In this document: positions 34,514 to 53,442 of the stretch, one piece after another | Position numbering within the stretch: the stretch's first letter is position 1 | Layout: each line of letters starts with the position of its first letter | Assembly (NCBI GenBank): GCA_029204225.1 | Contig: CM055111.1 | Location: 5,093,403 to 5,157,402, forward strand | DNA: 64,000 nt | Source of the DNA: Diphasiastrum complanatum | Taxonomy: Eukaryota; Streptophyta; Lycopodiopsida; Lycopodiales; Lycopodiaceae | Reading direction: 5' to 3' | Translations under genes and position numbers: made by a program | Notes under the pieces: generated by a model | Seen by the model: the letters and a program-made list of their open reading frames with translations, nothing else | Told to the model about the DNA's origin: nothing | The model's database searches: none

Positions 34514-35313
34514 TGTCAATTTTCAGAGAAAAAGGACAAATATGATTGTATTTATCAATCATTAAGAGTTATTGATTGCTTAATCCAAAGATCTATCAAG
34601 TTCTACGTGTTAGATCTTGATCTAGATGCTTTACACTATGATCTAAGTTGGATCAAATGATCAAAAACATGGATGGGCGGCCTCACATGTGTGGAGGACA
34701 GTACTACTATGGCCTGTTTATAGAGAGTAAAGTACATAGCTAACAAATGCAATTCAATCATAAAAACTCAAGACAAATGTGGAAAACACAACCAAGACTA
34801 GAATTTGCCAATGTCACATCAATTTGTTATTGATTTGGTTGATCCCTTTATAGATCAAGTACATCCACAAGTTGTGTACTGTCCAGCAAGCCTTCACACG
34901 TGTGAAGAGTGCCTAGTCATCCAGATCCACCAATGGGAGCCATATGTGCTAATTTCCCAAGTTGACTATTCTCTTTGGCTAGAAAACAAAAAGCTAGTCT
35001 TCCATATTTATAGGAATATTCTCTATAAAATAGGATCTAATGGAATCCTCCTATCTTATCTTCTAGAAGCTTATCCACACGTGTGAATGGTATCTTGACA
35101 TGTGTGAGTAATAACTCATTCACATGGAAGTTCAATCTATTTACACAAAGTTTGACCAGTTTGACCAATTTCAAGATTCTACTCAAAGGTCAATTCCACA
35201 CTAGTGTAGATCAAGCTAGAATCAATCTAACTTTATAAAAGTGACTTATGTACATTCTTTCACTTAACTTGAGATCTACAAGGTACTTCAAGTTGGAAGT
35301 GATATTTTTAACA
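34514..35313 (-). repeat. 3' LTR of the deleted Copia element
   Basis: 800 bp starting TGTCAATTTT and ending TTTTTAACA on the plus strand. A minus-strand polypurine tract GAAGTGAGGAGGAG abuts it at 35314-35327. Confidence 0.87.
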
Positions 35314-35326
35314 CTCCTCCTCACTT

Positions 35327-36118
35327 CTAACTTGGCAAGTCTAATGTACATCTATCTACAACTCCAAGAGCATCTCTTAAATTGAAAAATGCCAAAGGTT
35401 TGGTTAAGATATCAGCTATGCACTCGGATGATGGCACATGATGAAGTTGGACCTCCTTGGATTGCATCTTCTCCCTCACAAAGTGATGAGCTATCTCAAT
35501 ATGCTTTGTTCGCATGGAAGATCGGATTGGTAGCAATTTGTTGAGAAGCTTTGAGGTGTAGAATCCTACTCTCCTCGGCCACAAGAACATTATGCAACTT
35601 TTCAATTGATGGAATTTGGCCTTGAATAGCAAAATATTGAACTATATTAGAGAACTCATCTCCTAATCCATTCAAAATTACTTGTACTAGTCCATTGTCT
35701 TGGATCTTCTCTCCTATCGATCCCAATTCTTTGTTCAAAGATTTTATCCTTATTAGGATATATTCTTGTCCATTTTCTCCACTTCCCCTCATGCTTTGCA
35801 AGATCAAGTCTCTTAGCATAAGCACTCTTGAAGAGTGGTTGGATTCGAATCCCAAGTCTCTTTTGATGTGGTACAAGAAGTCACCTCCTTCAAGAGGTCA
35901 TTGCTTACATTTAACTTCAAGGAATGTAGGGCTAATCTAATCCTCTTCTTGTATTTTAGTTGTTCTTGGGGAGCTTGAGGCTCTTCCTCAAATCCTAAGA
36001 CAATATCAAAGAGATCATGAACCACTAGTAGTGATTCCATTCTTATTTTCCAAATGGAATAGTTTGTGGAAGTTAGTTTCTCACTAGATTCTAGCATATA
36101 TCCACCCATAAATGTCAT
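35327..36118 (-). pseudogene. gag fused to RNase H end by internal deletion
   Basis: Gag starts at the ATG at 36118 (MTFMGGYMLESSEKLTSTNY). It is interrupted by small shifts and runs to about 35541, where the frame jumps to QIATNPIFHA, the RNase H end. The polyprotein finishes with TKHIEIAHHFVREKM and CIADILTKPL after a one-base shift near 35510. Confidence 0.88.
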
Positions 36119-36738
36119 TGTGAATGAAAGCCTATGATATACACAAAGATCTCTTGATAAAGAGTGATCTAAGATAGATTTCTAGCTTTCAAAAAGCTTC
36201 CAATATCAGCCCAATCAATCCTAGTTCAACTTGGATGATGGTATAATAGATCAACTACAAATATCTTAGCAAATCACTCCTCCAGAAAATCGATTCTAGT
36301 TCGATTTTGTTTGATATTTCACACACACTTAAGATCTAAACAAATTAGCCTTAAAGGTCTGATCTAATGCTTCAAAATTAATTTCTTCAATGACTCAAAT
36401 CACTATTTGATCATTAGCATTCAATAGATTGAACCTAGATCTAGACAATGCACTAAAACCCTTGAATTTTGGACTAATATGCACCTTTTTTGGGATCAAA
36501 AACACTCATCGAAGTTAATTTGAAGGTTGTTGTACGGTTTCACACATGTGGACAATACTTGGTTGCTGTACGGTTTCACACATGTGGATAGTACTTCAAC
36601 AGCCCACAAATTGATCTTGACCAAAAACAATGATGATACCTCTCTCCTTGAACTCGCCCTCTCAATTAGAACTAAAAAACAACACATTGTCAATGATTTC
36701 ACAAGTACTATTAATCATTTAGATCACCCTTAGACTTG

Positions 36739-36752
36739 GCTCTGATACCCCA
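36739..36752 (-). other. Primer-binding site of the deleted Copia element
   Basis: The minus strand reads TGGGGTATCAGAGC next to the LTR start at 36753, a slightly altered initiator-Met-tRNA site. Confidence 0.85.
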
Positions 36753-37036
36753 TGTCAATTTTCAGAGAAAAAGAACATATATGATTGTACTTATCAATCA
36801 TTAGGAGTTATTGATTGCTTAATCCAAAGATCTATCAAGTTCTAGGTGTTAGATCTTGATCTAGATGCTTTACACTATGATTTAAGCAAGAGCAATGGAT
36901 TAAATGATTAAAAATATGGATGGGCGACCTCACAGGTGTGGAGGACAGTACCAGTACGGCCTGTTTACAGAGAGTAAAGTACATTAGCTTACAAATGCAT
37001 TTCAATCATAAAACCTCAAGACAAATGTGTAAAGGC
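36753..37036 (-). repeat. Truncated 5' LTR of the deleted Copia element
   Basis: About 284 bp align with the first part of the 34514 LTR, then homology stops abruptly. Confidence 0.85.
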
Positions 37037-37202
37037 ATTGTCAAATCATGGTTTACAGGGTGAACTAGAGTTAACTTGTAGAGCCAAATAGTTCAGTGTT
37101 TCAAATTTCTGCCTACACGTATTTTCATATTCATGGCTTTTTGCCTACACATATTTTCATATTTATAGTTCAGTGTTTCAAATTTTGGCCTGCACATAAC
37201 GA

Positions 37203-38733
37203 ATGCTGACATCAAGGAAGCCATGCTCGACTCTGTGCTTCTCTTCAATGAGAAAGATGACAATGGATTATGGTTGCCAAGAAAATATTCAAATAACTCT
37301 TGGGTTCTTATGCATCCATCATCAAAAGGAACATTTCAAAATAGTAAAAGGACAAAACTATCATTTCAATCTTATTGGAAGGCCAAAATTTTGGATTTCA
37401 AAACATCATTTGGAGGAAAATCTATTTTCAAAATTTTAGTCTAGCATGTATATATGCATTCATAGATAAATGTGCAAGGATTCAACCGTGACAATCACAA
37501 AAAAAAATAGCTGTGAATATTAATATATTACAATACTTTGATTTTTTGTCATTTCTTATCATCTATTACTAAACTTGCCAATCATTTTTCTCTTGTAGAT
37601 TTATATTTATCCAATATAAATGAATGAGAGCCAAGTGGATCTCTTACAGGTGTGTTAAATGTAGTACACACTGATATTGGACAGTTGCAATATAGAGGTA
37701 GAACTGCAAAAGATCTTGCTGATTTTGGAATATTTTTTAAGAATCAATGTACATTCTTGATATAAAAGAAAATTTTGGACAAATAGTCTCAATTCCATGA
37801 CCTAGTTTTGGATTGATGAATGGTTGCTCTAGATGTTGCAGTATCAGAATCATTTCATTGCAAGCTATATAATGATATAAAAAATTCATTAAAGATAAGC
37901 TCGTGTTAAAAAACAACCTGATTAAGTTGGTTTATTTCTTTGAATATATTTGTGAATTTATTTTCAAGTGTCAAAGTACACAAAACTCCAACAATGTTTG
38001 TATGCAAACATTTATCAAATGGTTTATTATATGAACTTATGGATGAAGGCTGGGACAAAAAATCAGATGGAGAAATAGAATGCAGAATTAAAATGTCTTC
38101 TATGTGCTTTTGCTATCAAATAGAAAAGCAATTGCTGGGCTTATGCTTACATTATTAAAGATGGAAAAAAATCAAAAGTAAATGGGTGCCACTCGATCAA
38201 GACTTGGAGCCCAGTGGACATTCTAAGCGAAAAAATATTGAAATAATTTACAATGATGCACTTTTGACATGTGTTTAAGAAGTAAAAGTAAATAATTTAC
38301 TGCGATCCACTAATCTAATAACCAGACCATATTACACATACAACCATATAAATATCACTTCTCTCATTTCTTATGCGCTCTTAGCCATCCGACAGTTGTA
38401 CATAAAAGAAAAATTTCCTGAAGATATATATGCAGCTCTATCACTAACTGTTCCTTCTTCTTGAGATGTCTGAAATCTTGACTGAGGATAATGAATAATA
38501 CACTGATTGATAACCCCCTTGGAGGGGCAATCGATGAATGGGTGGTTATCCAGACTTATTAGCAGAGGAACAACTACTTCCTCGTCACCAAAAGGATGAC
38601 CATTGAGCAAGTCAATGCAGAAAATGAAGCCAGAGCGAAGGCCATCTTCCACAGAAAGCCAGCCACCAGAAAGAGACAAAGAAAAATGCGAGCAAACTGT
38701 TTGCGAGCCACTGCACAGTTGAGGAAGGGGATA
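37203..38733 (+). pseudogene. Coding-like stretch of unknown origin, broken
   Basis: Several plus-strand blocks look protein-coding: 37223-37441 (FNEKDDNGLWLPRKYSNNSW), about 37655-37760 (VVHTDIGQLQYRGRTAKDL), about 38330-38464 (ALLAIRQLYIKEKFPEDIYA), and about 38510-38748 (MTIEQVNAENEARAKAIFHR) with a very basic C-terminal part. They are separated by stops and frame changes. The last block ends at a purine-rich GAGGAAGGGGATA and an LTR-like TGTGGAGGCC. It may be a captured or extra 3' gene of a retroelement. I recognise no domain. Confidence 0.35.
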
Positions 38734-39210
38734 TGTGGAGGCCTATGATCTCACATTAATTAAATTTAATGTTTTATATTGTAAATTTCTCAATTTTTGT
38801 ACATGAAAATATGCTATAGTGTCTAAATTCATGTAAAGGCCTATTTGCATTTTGTAAATTCATTGTAATCTAGAACTGATGACGTTTTGTGCGACATTCT
38901 ATAGTGACACATTACCTGATCCCAACTGACATTTTAAGATTGGTGATCGACGCTTAGGCCGGTGTTCGTTCCTATAAGGGCGACACTTAGAGCCATTGTA
39001 CATACGTAGAGATTGAGCTATCAATAGAGAGAAGAGATCCAATTTCATAGCCTGTGCATTCCTTTCCTCTATTATCTATTATAGTTGCACGTCCTATCAA
39101 TTGAGCGAGCACACTCTGAGTTAGTTTGTAATCGATTTAGATAGACATTTGTTTGCAACGTTCACTCTTCACTTGTATTGAATTCTAGATTCTCTAACAT
39201 GGATTTGTAG
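38734..39210 (+). repeat. LTR-like sequence
   Basis: It starts TGTGGAGGCC after a purine-rich tract, contains CCTATAAGGGCG (promoter-like) near 38970, and ends before TTTGTAGGCGAC, which loosely resembles Ty3/Gypsy primer sites. No second copy is in the window. Confidence 0.4.

Positions 39211-41542
<2,332 letters not shown>

Positions 41543-41594
<52 letters not shown>
41543..41594. repeat. (CA)26 microsatellite
   Basis: A perfect 52-bp run followed by alternating TGCATG/GTGCATG sequence. Confidence 0.95.
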
Positions 41595-41597
<3 letters not shown>

Positions 41598-41721
41598 GCA
41601 TGCACATGCATGTGCATGTGCAACACATATGGATGTATGTATGCATGTATTTACATGCATTACTATATATACATAAAAAAATTGTATTATAAATGTTTGT
41701 GTGTGTGTGCAAGTGTGTGTG

Positions 41722-41905
<184 letters not shown>

Positions 41906-42348
41906 ATACTATAAATTCCAATAATAAATATTCATGTATGGTTGAATTTTGGATGCAAATGCACATAAAAAATGTTACTTTTCATATCAAAGACTAAACT
42001 TAGCTAAAAAATGTACATACTATATAGAGAATCAGATTTTGCAGAAATTATGATACTCTATAATACTTGCGATCTCGATTGTAATATGATATGTTCACAT
42101 CAAATGCTATATTATGTTGAAGAAAGATAATTATCATGTGGAAAAAGAGTTTTTTTATCTTTCAATTAGTTTTATTTTTAGGTAATGGTATTCTTAAACT
42201 CAATGGCAAGTCTTTATTTGTTTATTTGATAAATGATTTATAATTATTGATATCCTACAAGACCAAAGGTCAACACTGCACTTTACCAACTAGTCATCTA
42301 CATTGTTGTAGTAAGCATCAAACTCCACACACGGTTGTAAAAGTTGAT

Positions 42349-42495
42349 GGTGCCAAAGAAAATTACCAAACAATTGGAAGATGAGAGGTTGAAGCGGCGC
42401 CATAGCTCTTATGAGCTATTCAAACTCATGAATGAAAACCTACACCTCCAGGCTAAGTTAAAGAAGCTGCAGGCCCTGCCTGATATTGAGTGACC
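42349..42495 (+). CDS. Small basic, helix-rich ORF (48 aa), uncertain
   Basis: ATG to TGA encodes KQLEDERLKRRHSSYELF and NENLHLQAKLKKLQAL, a basic then leucine-heptad pattern like a short coiled coil or basic-zipper tail. No neighbouring exon is visible. It may be chance or part of a retroelement gag. Confidence 0.2.
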
Positions 42496-42499
42496 AGGT

Positions 42500-43013
42500 T
42501 TGGTCACGTTACCAATGAAGGTCACCTCCTTAATATCAGAGTCTTTATGGGTACCGACCCTTACCGCGTGATGCCATTCAATGCACGATGTGAAACATTG
42601 GGCACCACCAAACAATGAAACTTCACAACTGTCCCATGGCTGTAACATTTCGAATCTTCTACCCCTCCTGCATGAGGGATATCTATATAGGCGCATGAGC
42701 CTTCTTTTTACACATACGAGTATCTGAGAGATAGTGAGCAAGAGTAAGAGAGTGAGGACTTTTGGTGTCATATGTAACTTAATCCTTGAAGAGCTTTGCT
42801 ATATCTTGCAGGCATTTATAGCACCACTTTGCTGCTTTCCGTTGTGTGGTCCTTGGCCTTGCTTGATCCTATTTCTTCCTATGTGTGCATGATTGAATTT
42901 GTAACAAGATTGGTAGTATAATTCTGGACATCTATGTTGTATGATGATCCTATCCGCCATTAAGGAATTGATTTCCAATGATGACTATGATTCTAATAGT
43001 ATCGAAGCAGTAT
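42500..43013 (+). mobile_element. Possible Copia LTR remnant with primer-binding relic
   Basis: A TATA-like ATCTATATAGGC near 42680 is followed some 320 bp later by TAGTATCGAAGCAG (about 43000-43013), a worn version of the TGGTATCAGAGCAG primer site. The left limit is not defined. Confidence 0.4.
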
Positions 43014-44485
43014 GATCTGTTTCGACGAATGATTCCTGATAGATGGAAATATGATAGTTATCAGAACTGTTTTGCTGCTTCATTGTTCATTGTCAGAACT
43101 AATCACTCGAGATGCTTTGGAATTGAACATCTTGGAGTTGATCTTTGGTGGACTCTGAACCAGATCTTTATTGTTTTGGTTATGATCTGATAGATCATTG
43201 ATACCAAAATAGGGTCTAGTTTATTTTCAACAATTACGCACTACATGGTATGCAAATTGGGAATGTAAGACTTTGAATTATAATTCCATTGCACATGTAG
43301 TGATTTTAAATGAACCAATATCTAATAATTGAACCTATGATACCGAAGCACATTGTCGCTGTTTTCCAAACATTACATTTAACAAAAAAAAATCTACAAA
43401 TATTGCAAAAGACAAAAACTAGTGCAATCTGTTGATTTTGAAACCCACACTATATTGCACACAGTTTTGAATGTCCATAAAAAATCGTGATCAAAAGCTC
43501 TCTTCTATGGTAGAACTTGGAGGAATTCATTTTTTACTTAAAAAAGAGAGTAACGATATCACCTCCAAAGGCTTCCACCTAAACCATTCATGAATGATGT
43601 GTAAGATGAATCATACAAAAAATACAAGAATCCAAAAGTGATCTCAAAGAACGATTTTTATATTGAAGAAGACCAATATCAGAATGAATAACATCTACGA
43701 TGCCAGTAAGGGAATGTATTGGTTGTCATCCAAGTCAAAACTTTTTCATAACTTACAATTGCATTTGAGTCTGTCATTTGAACTTTTGCCTTCCACTTTG
43801 ATTTTCTTATGCATGTACACATGCTAAACCAAGACTTCTGAAAAGCTCCTACGATCCATATTTGATTTTCTTTTTTTTTACGAAAAGCACCTCTTGATAA
43901 TACCAACTAAAATTTTCTATAGACATGGTATCCAAGAGCCATCAAAATCTTTTTATTACAAACATAAACTGATGCAATATTTCTTTGTGATGTACGGCTA
44001 CTAGAAGCCAATAAAAAGCTAAGAGAGAATGAATAGTAGAGTTTGAAATAAAAAAATGATGAATAAGTATGAAAATAAGAAATTGCTTTGTAATAAATGT
44101 CGATCATCTTTCCAAAACCACATATATTAGTCTAACTACGGTTAGTTCAAAATAGATTTATGTTAACCACAAGTGTTAAGCCTTGGGCACTCGAAAAATG
44201 TGCGAGCAACAAGTATGGTCCAAGTCAAGACTCTGGCTGATGAAAGTTTTGAATTGTACAAAAACATGATCGAAAAGCTCAATTTTTTTTTACAGGTTTA
44301 ATTACATAACTGGGCCATGTGTACATCTAATAATTGAATAGTCAGAAATACATCTTGACAAAAGGCCCTTTTGGTGTACAAACTACCTCTAATGAAGGAG
44401 GTCAAGGTGGACATTGCCATATCCATTAGGACTTAAAATTGCAAAACAAAGTTCATAATCATTTAGAGCAAAGAAAAACTGGTGT
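43014..44485. other. Spacer, no gene recognised
   Basis: Presumably decayed internal retroelement DNA, but no domain is readable. Confidence 0.3.
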
Positions 44486-44489
44486 GAAC

Positions 44490-44667
44490 CATCATAATCA
44501 GTTAGAAAGATTCAGTATCACTTTATACGTGAGAGGCTGCTGAGAGTGAAATTCATGTTGTTCATTGTAGTACAGAAGAACAACTAGCTGATATTTTCAC
44601 TAACCCACTTGTTGAAGAAAAGTTTGATAAGTTTAGATCAAAGCTTTCTGTACTTGAAGTTTGTTGA
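44490..44667 (+). pseudogene. Copia RNase H C-terminal fragment
   Basis: The plus strand encodes IQYHFIRE, then after a one-base shift VVHCSTEEQLADIFTNPL and EEKFDKFRSKLSVLEVC, ending in TGA at 44665-44667. This is the standard end of a Copia polyprotein. A purine-rich AAGGGAG follows near 44723. Confidence 0.85.

Positions 44668-48728
<4,061 letters not shown>

Positions 48729-48766
<38 letters not shown>
48729..48766. repeat. (GA)19 microsatellite
   Basis: A perfect 38-bp run. Confidence 0.95.
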
Positions 48767-48768
<2 letters not shown>

Positions 48769-48955
48769 CTGCGGGGGTAAGGGGGGGCAATTTGCGAGAT
48801 GGGATCTGGAAAAGCCAACAACAACGTGCGGTGCACTGTGGCCAGCAAATCCCAACGAAGATCTCGAGCACTTTTATATGTTTTTTTGTATAATTAGAAA
48901 TGTTGATGCTACGGTTGATGCTGGTGAGGTTGGATGGTGACGATGGCAACAAAAC

Positions 48956-49045
48956 CTGAAAGCGAGAGGCTGAGCTGGGTGCACTATCCAGAATCTTCTG
49001 TGCAATGACAATTTCAGATACTGCAAAGGAGTTGAAACGTAAAAG
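48956..49045 (-). CDS. Orphan exon-like segment (30 codons)
   Basis: On the minus strand GCTGTTGCAG precedes, and GTTTTGTTG follows, a 90-base open segment in phase 0 (FNSFAVSEIVIAQKILDS). The composition is exon-like and GC-richer than the surroundings. No partner exon was found and I cannot name a family. It may be an exon of a decayed host gene. Confidence 0.3.
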
Positions 49046-50227
49046 CTGCAACAGCGCCGAGCGATATCGACAATCCGCGACTTAGAAGTCTTAGAACCAT
49101 AGATGATAGTCATTTGCCCAAAGCGTGGTAACTATCTAAAGGGTGAACTTACCCAGGACTCCTGTCTCCAGGAATAGAAAAAAGGTCTCGAGTTACATCA
49201 TGCATGCATGAAGTCGAGGAGTTGTATGGGAATAAAGCTTGTAACTAAACAGAATGCACATGTGACAGCATCAGGCATCAGCCATAAAGTGTAATCTGGA
49301 GTACAGATTACAGTCCTGCAGTCAGCCTCCGTTGTTGACTTGTGTGCGAGAGATCTTCCGAGTCTCGAGTCTCGACGTCTCGAGTCTCGTCGACCCATGA
49401 GTCATCATCCGGAGCATCCTGTCTTACTGACAAGGCCGCAGGCCACAGCTCCAGCTTCCAGCCTTCGATTCAAGAGCTTGACTCCACTGTCAACCAAATA
49501 CGTACGGAACCTTGTGGGTTGAGAGGCCAATGCCAGCTTCCAAATGCTTGCATACAGAGCTTTCAGGCTTTAGTGAGCGAGTGAGCGTGAATTATAAAAG
49601 CAAAGCTGCAAAACAACGCGACTTTGCATGCCATCTATGGTCGCATTTCGTAAATTGTCTGAATCTGGATGTGAATAAGCACTCTGATTCTGTCTTGCAG
49701 ATACGACGTAGTACCTCTTATACTGGCTGCTGAGGCTTTTGAGCGTGAGGAGCTTAGAATGATAGATCAGTCATGACCGTTGCATTAGCGATGCTCATAC
49801 TCCTGCACACCGCTGACCACAGTTTGTAGTAATTACGAGATCAGCCTCCATAACACCTCCTTATATTATAATTTTCAAATCTGTTGCCCACCAGTGTTAT
49901 CATATATTTAATGTTTTATGGAAGGAGCTGGGCATAGACATTATGCTGGATAGCTAATCATCATGGGCACGCAACCTGGCTCTTTCCATTGTGTACTGAG
50001 CACATTGGCTTTTTTTTTTTTTTTTTTTTAACGACCATAATGAAAAGGAATTGTAATTTCAAAAACAAAATCCATCTCTGAAAAATAAAATCATTCAAAA
50101 ATACTACACACCACAAAAGGAGGCAAATGTATTAGCTTATCTCTATCTACAAAATCATCAAATCTTAATGGAAAATATTTGCAAACACTTTTTACTTTTC
50201 TATTTCTTGAGCTTCCTAATTATCCAT
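49046..50227. other. Spacer, no gene recognised
   Basis: It is moderately GC-rich to 49.8 kb with direct TCGAGTCTCG repeats at 49368-49390, then AT-rich with a poly-T run near 50010-50028. Confidence 0.35.
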
Positions 50228-50829
50228 TGTGAAAATTTTAGATCTAATGATGATCCTAAATGTAAATATACACAATGTCACTAGTTTGATCAAGATCACT
50301 TCACTAAATTAAGATAGAATCAAAAGCTCATCAACCAATGTTTAGATATGATCCTAAACTCTGTAAACATGCCATACATCAACAAGAATGCATTTGGTAC
50401 ACTACAAATAAATTAGAGATCCAACATGCATACATTAAGAATTCCACCCAAATGTAGAAGAGAACCAAAGATGAGATGATAGTATTGCCTTCAAAGCTTC
50501 CAAATGCAGTGGAACAGCTCTAAGTTTCTACATTGTCAATACCCTACCAACTATTTATAGTTGAAAATCATGACTCTATCTCCTCTCTAAAGTCATTTGC
50601 TTTAACTTAGCCACCACCTGGCCTATACTAGTTATATTGGCCAAAATTGCCAAGTAACTATACAAATGAACTATTTGTATGTACAAGTGATCAAATGTAC
50701 TTGGACCCAACTAAAAATAGTCATGTACTATGATTTTACAGGTACAAAAAAATCGTGTGAAGTTTATCAACAAGTTTGGCTTCTAAAATGTGTAAAACAG
50801 CTAGAACTAGTCAAGTATAAATTTTCACA
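50228..50829 (-). repeat. Copia-type LTR (about 602 bp)
   Basis: Terminal inverted TGTGAAAATTT/AAATTTTCACA define the ends. A minus-strand polypurine tract GTTGAGGGAG directly abuts the right end, so this is the 3' LTR of a minus-strand element. No partner LTR or recognisable polyprotein follows within several kb, so it is a truncated or non-autonomous copy. Its ends differ from the complete element, so it is another family. Confidence 0.75.
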
Positions 50830-51540
50830 CTCCCTCAACTATACTTGCTATTTTCACATCATAACTTTGTTTTATCTTAAGAAAAAACTTCTCCTTAGAC
50901 CTATATCTTTCCTCTAATCATCTATATATATGAAATGAAAAAAATTCGTAATTGATATAGTGTCCATATTGAATGCTTCACTATTTCTTACATCAATTTT
51001 ACATTTCAAGATGAAAAAACTACGTGAAGAAGTACATAGAATAATAATGAACAAGTTCCTCCATGCTCTGATATCTCTGTAAAATAGTAGCACACATGTA
51101 CTAAATGAAGATTAGCAATGAGTGCTTGCTTGTCTTCTCCATATTCCACCTCATGTGAGGTGGATGTGCCAAAAAACACCATGAATGAGCCTCCATTTCC
51201 ATCTTGCCACAAAGGATCTCCAACACTTGGAAACCAATGAGTGAATGAGTGCCACAATGATGATTTTTCAGCTCCATTTTCAGCAACAAAATCAGCCAAG
51301 AACACTTGACCATCTTTAAGATCCAAAGAATCCAAAACTATGAACCTAGTGTCAAAAGTTAAGATCCAAACTAATCCTAAACATAGATCTAGGCACAATA
51401 GAAGATGCACAAAGAATCAATCTTACATTTGTAGACAATTCTACACATCAAATTGATAATTTGATCCAAATCTACTCAACATAACTTGATAAATGGCAAG
51501 CGAATCAAAACAAGAATTGATCTGAAATAGTTCTTTGCAC
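50830..51540 (-). other. Possible internal region of the 50.2 kb element
   Basis: A minus-strand ORF (51006-51410, including FLADFVAENGAEKSSLWHSF) overlaps other frames and matches no retroelement domain I know. The stretch may be non-coding internal DNA. Confidence 0.25.
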
Positions 51541-51879
51541 TACAACATTTTGGATGTTTTTCGACCCTATTACAGAGGCCTTTTTATTTCTTAAAACCTC
51601 GGTATACACGATGAAGTAAGCCTCAGAAACAGATCCTCGATAATTACCTCAATAATCGAGGCTTCTTAATCTCATTTATGCTTTGTTTATAGCACGGAGA
51701 TACCGAGGGACCTTGGTATATTCCTCTAAAAAGGTTGTTGGTGGCATGTCTCTTCCGTGGGATATTCCTTGGTATATCCCTTTCAAAATGGCACCCTATG
51801 TCGAAGATTATTTCGAGGGTTACAAAGTCAAAAAAATTTTGAAGGGCAGAATGGAGCCAGTTTACTAGCTCCATTGTGT

Positions 51880-52290
51880 CCTAAAAATGGACTCCATGAG
51901 TCTTTTGCACCACTTCTGAAGTTGGTAAGCAAAATCATTTGTTCATGATTGTTAATAAAAATATTTGCAAAATTTATTTGAATTACATTTTAATCACTTA
52001 AAAATTGATGAAGGAGACTTAACTTCAACGAATATATATTCAGACATAAATGTTCCAAGTACAAAGATATGTTACAAATTTGATTATTGAAATACCTAAT
52101 TATAATTAGATCCAGCTGAGTCGTCCCTGTTTTGGCCATTGACATTGCAATTGGACTCATGTGACTATGATGCATCGGATAGAGACTGTGATACCTGCAT
52201 CCAATGAAGATGAGTTAGTTATTTGAGAAATGTGATGAGAGTGAAAGTTAGACCACATGAACGTAGTGAAGTTAAAGTATATCTTGAAGC
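51880..52290. repeat. Local direct duplication, copy 1
   Basis: Shares ordered blocks with 52495-52830: TCCTAAAAATGGACTCCATG, CATAAATGTTCCAA, TAGATCCAGCTGA, CTCATGTGACTA and TGAAGTTAAA-like ends. On the minus strand both copies could encode an acidic serine-rich tail (for example DDSAGSN before a stop). Confidence 0.65.
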
Positions 52291-52456
52291 CATATATACC
52301 TTAGGTCTAGAATATCCATTCGAATCAAGACACAAGGAAGACTTGAAGTTTGTGAAGAAAGGATTTCGCGAAAATCCAGATCACTTCAAACAACAACGAG
52401 AGGCAGCTAAGAAGCTATTGGAGACTTTAGGGACCATCTCACCTTGGGAGTGGTGA
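52223..52456 (+). CDS. Hypothetical ORF, 77 aa
   Basis: ATG to TGA with coding-like composition (YLEAIYTLGLEYPFESRHKE, QQREAAKKLLETLG). It is absent as an open frame from the duplicate copy. No family is recognised; it may be part of a decayed transposon gene. Confidence 0.3.
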   Translation: MRNVMRVKVRPHERSEVKVYLEAIYTLGLEYPFESRHKEDLKFVKKGFRENPDHFKQQREAAKKLLETLGTISPWEW

Positions 52457-52494
52457 CCAAAGTTCTCCCATGGACATCATTATAACCCTGTCAA

Positions 52495-52830
52495 ATGGCT
52501 CCATTCTATCCTAAAAATGGACTCCATGCAATTGAAGGTCCATGTAGAGGACTTAACTTAAACAATTTGTATATATATATATTGGTACATAAATGTTCCA
52601 ATTACGAACATTTATTAGAATGAAATACCTAATTATTAGATCCAGCTGAATCATCCCCGTCCTGGCCATGGTCATCAGACTCATGTGACTACGATGCAAA
52701 AGACTGGGACTGCAATACCTGCGTTCAATGAAAATGTGTAAATTCTGTAAGTGATGTTGTTAGAGTGTCTCTCAACCAAATGAATGTAGTGAAGTCAAAA
52801 TATATGTTGAAGCTCTCTCTCTTTACTCTT
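52495..52830. repeat. Local direct duplication, copy 2
   Basis: Shorter, diverged copy of 51880-52290; its minus strand would encode SHESDDHGQDGDDSAGSNN after an in-frame TAG. Confidence 0.65.
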
Positions 52831-53442
52831 TTCGTTTGATTGTTTTTTGGATCCATTTGATGGTGGTTTTTATGTAATGTGCTAAAGTAATTTTATTAGT
52901 AAGGTCACTTCCTAGGTCTTGTTGGAGTGAGACTAACCTTTATTGATGGAATTGTTGGACTCCCCCCTTGTATGTATCTTCTAAAAAGCCAAGTATACTA
53001 CTACCTAAGATCAAATAATGGTGTTAAGCATGTTTCAAAACATTATTGAAACTTTTGTATAACAACTCGGTTCAAATTTGTGTTTTGAAGCCAACTCACT
53101 TCAAATATATGTTGAGAAACCATCTCAACAAGACTATCAAGGCTCTAACATCAAATAATGGTTGACAATTATTGGTCGCTCTATACTTGAAGGACAAACG
53201 TATTTGTTGAAAGTGGGAATCAATTGTTTTTTTAGGCCAACTATGGAGTTTGCCAGCGGGTTCATAAAATTATTTTCTAAGAAGTCCCTCGAATCAAGGA
53301 CAAATGTAATCAAGAAGAGAGAAACAAGGCTTCACTGTGGTGAAAGTTTATAAAAAATGCTGCAGTGTTGAGTCACATTTTGTTCATTTTGATGTATCAA
53401 CTGGGGCAGAAATTTTGTAATCTTGATATATCAGCTGAGGTG

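Larger units (their letters stand above)
34514..37036 (-). mobile_element. Internally deleted, non-autonomous Copia element
   Basis: The left LTR (3') spans 34514-35313. The right LTR (5') starts at 36753 with the same TGTCAATTTTCAGAGAAAAA but loses homology near 37036. The primer-binding site and a polypurine tract are present. Between them gag passes directly into the last part of RNase H, so protease, integrase and reverse transcriptase were removed. The lost right end prevents finding a target duplication. Confidence 0.88.
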
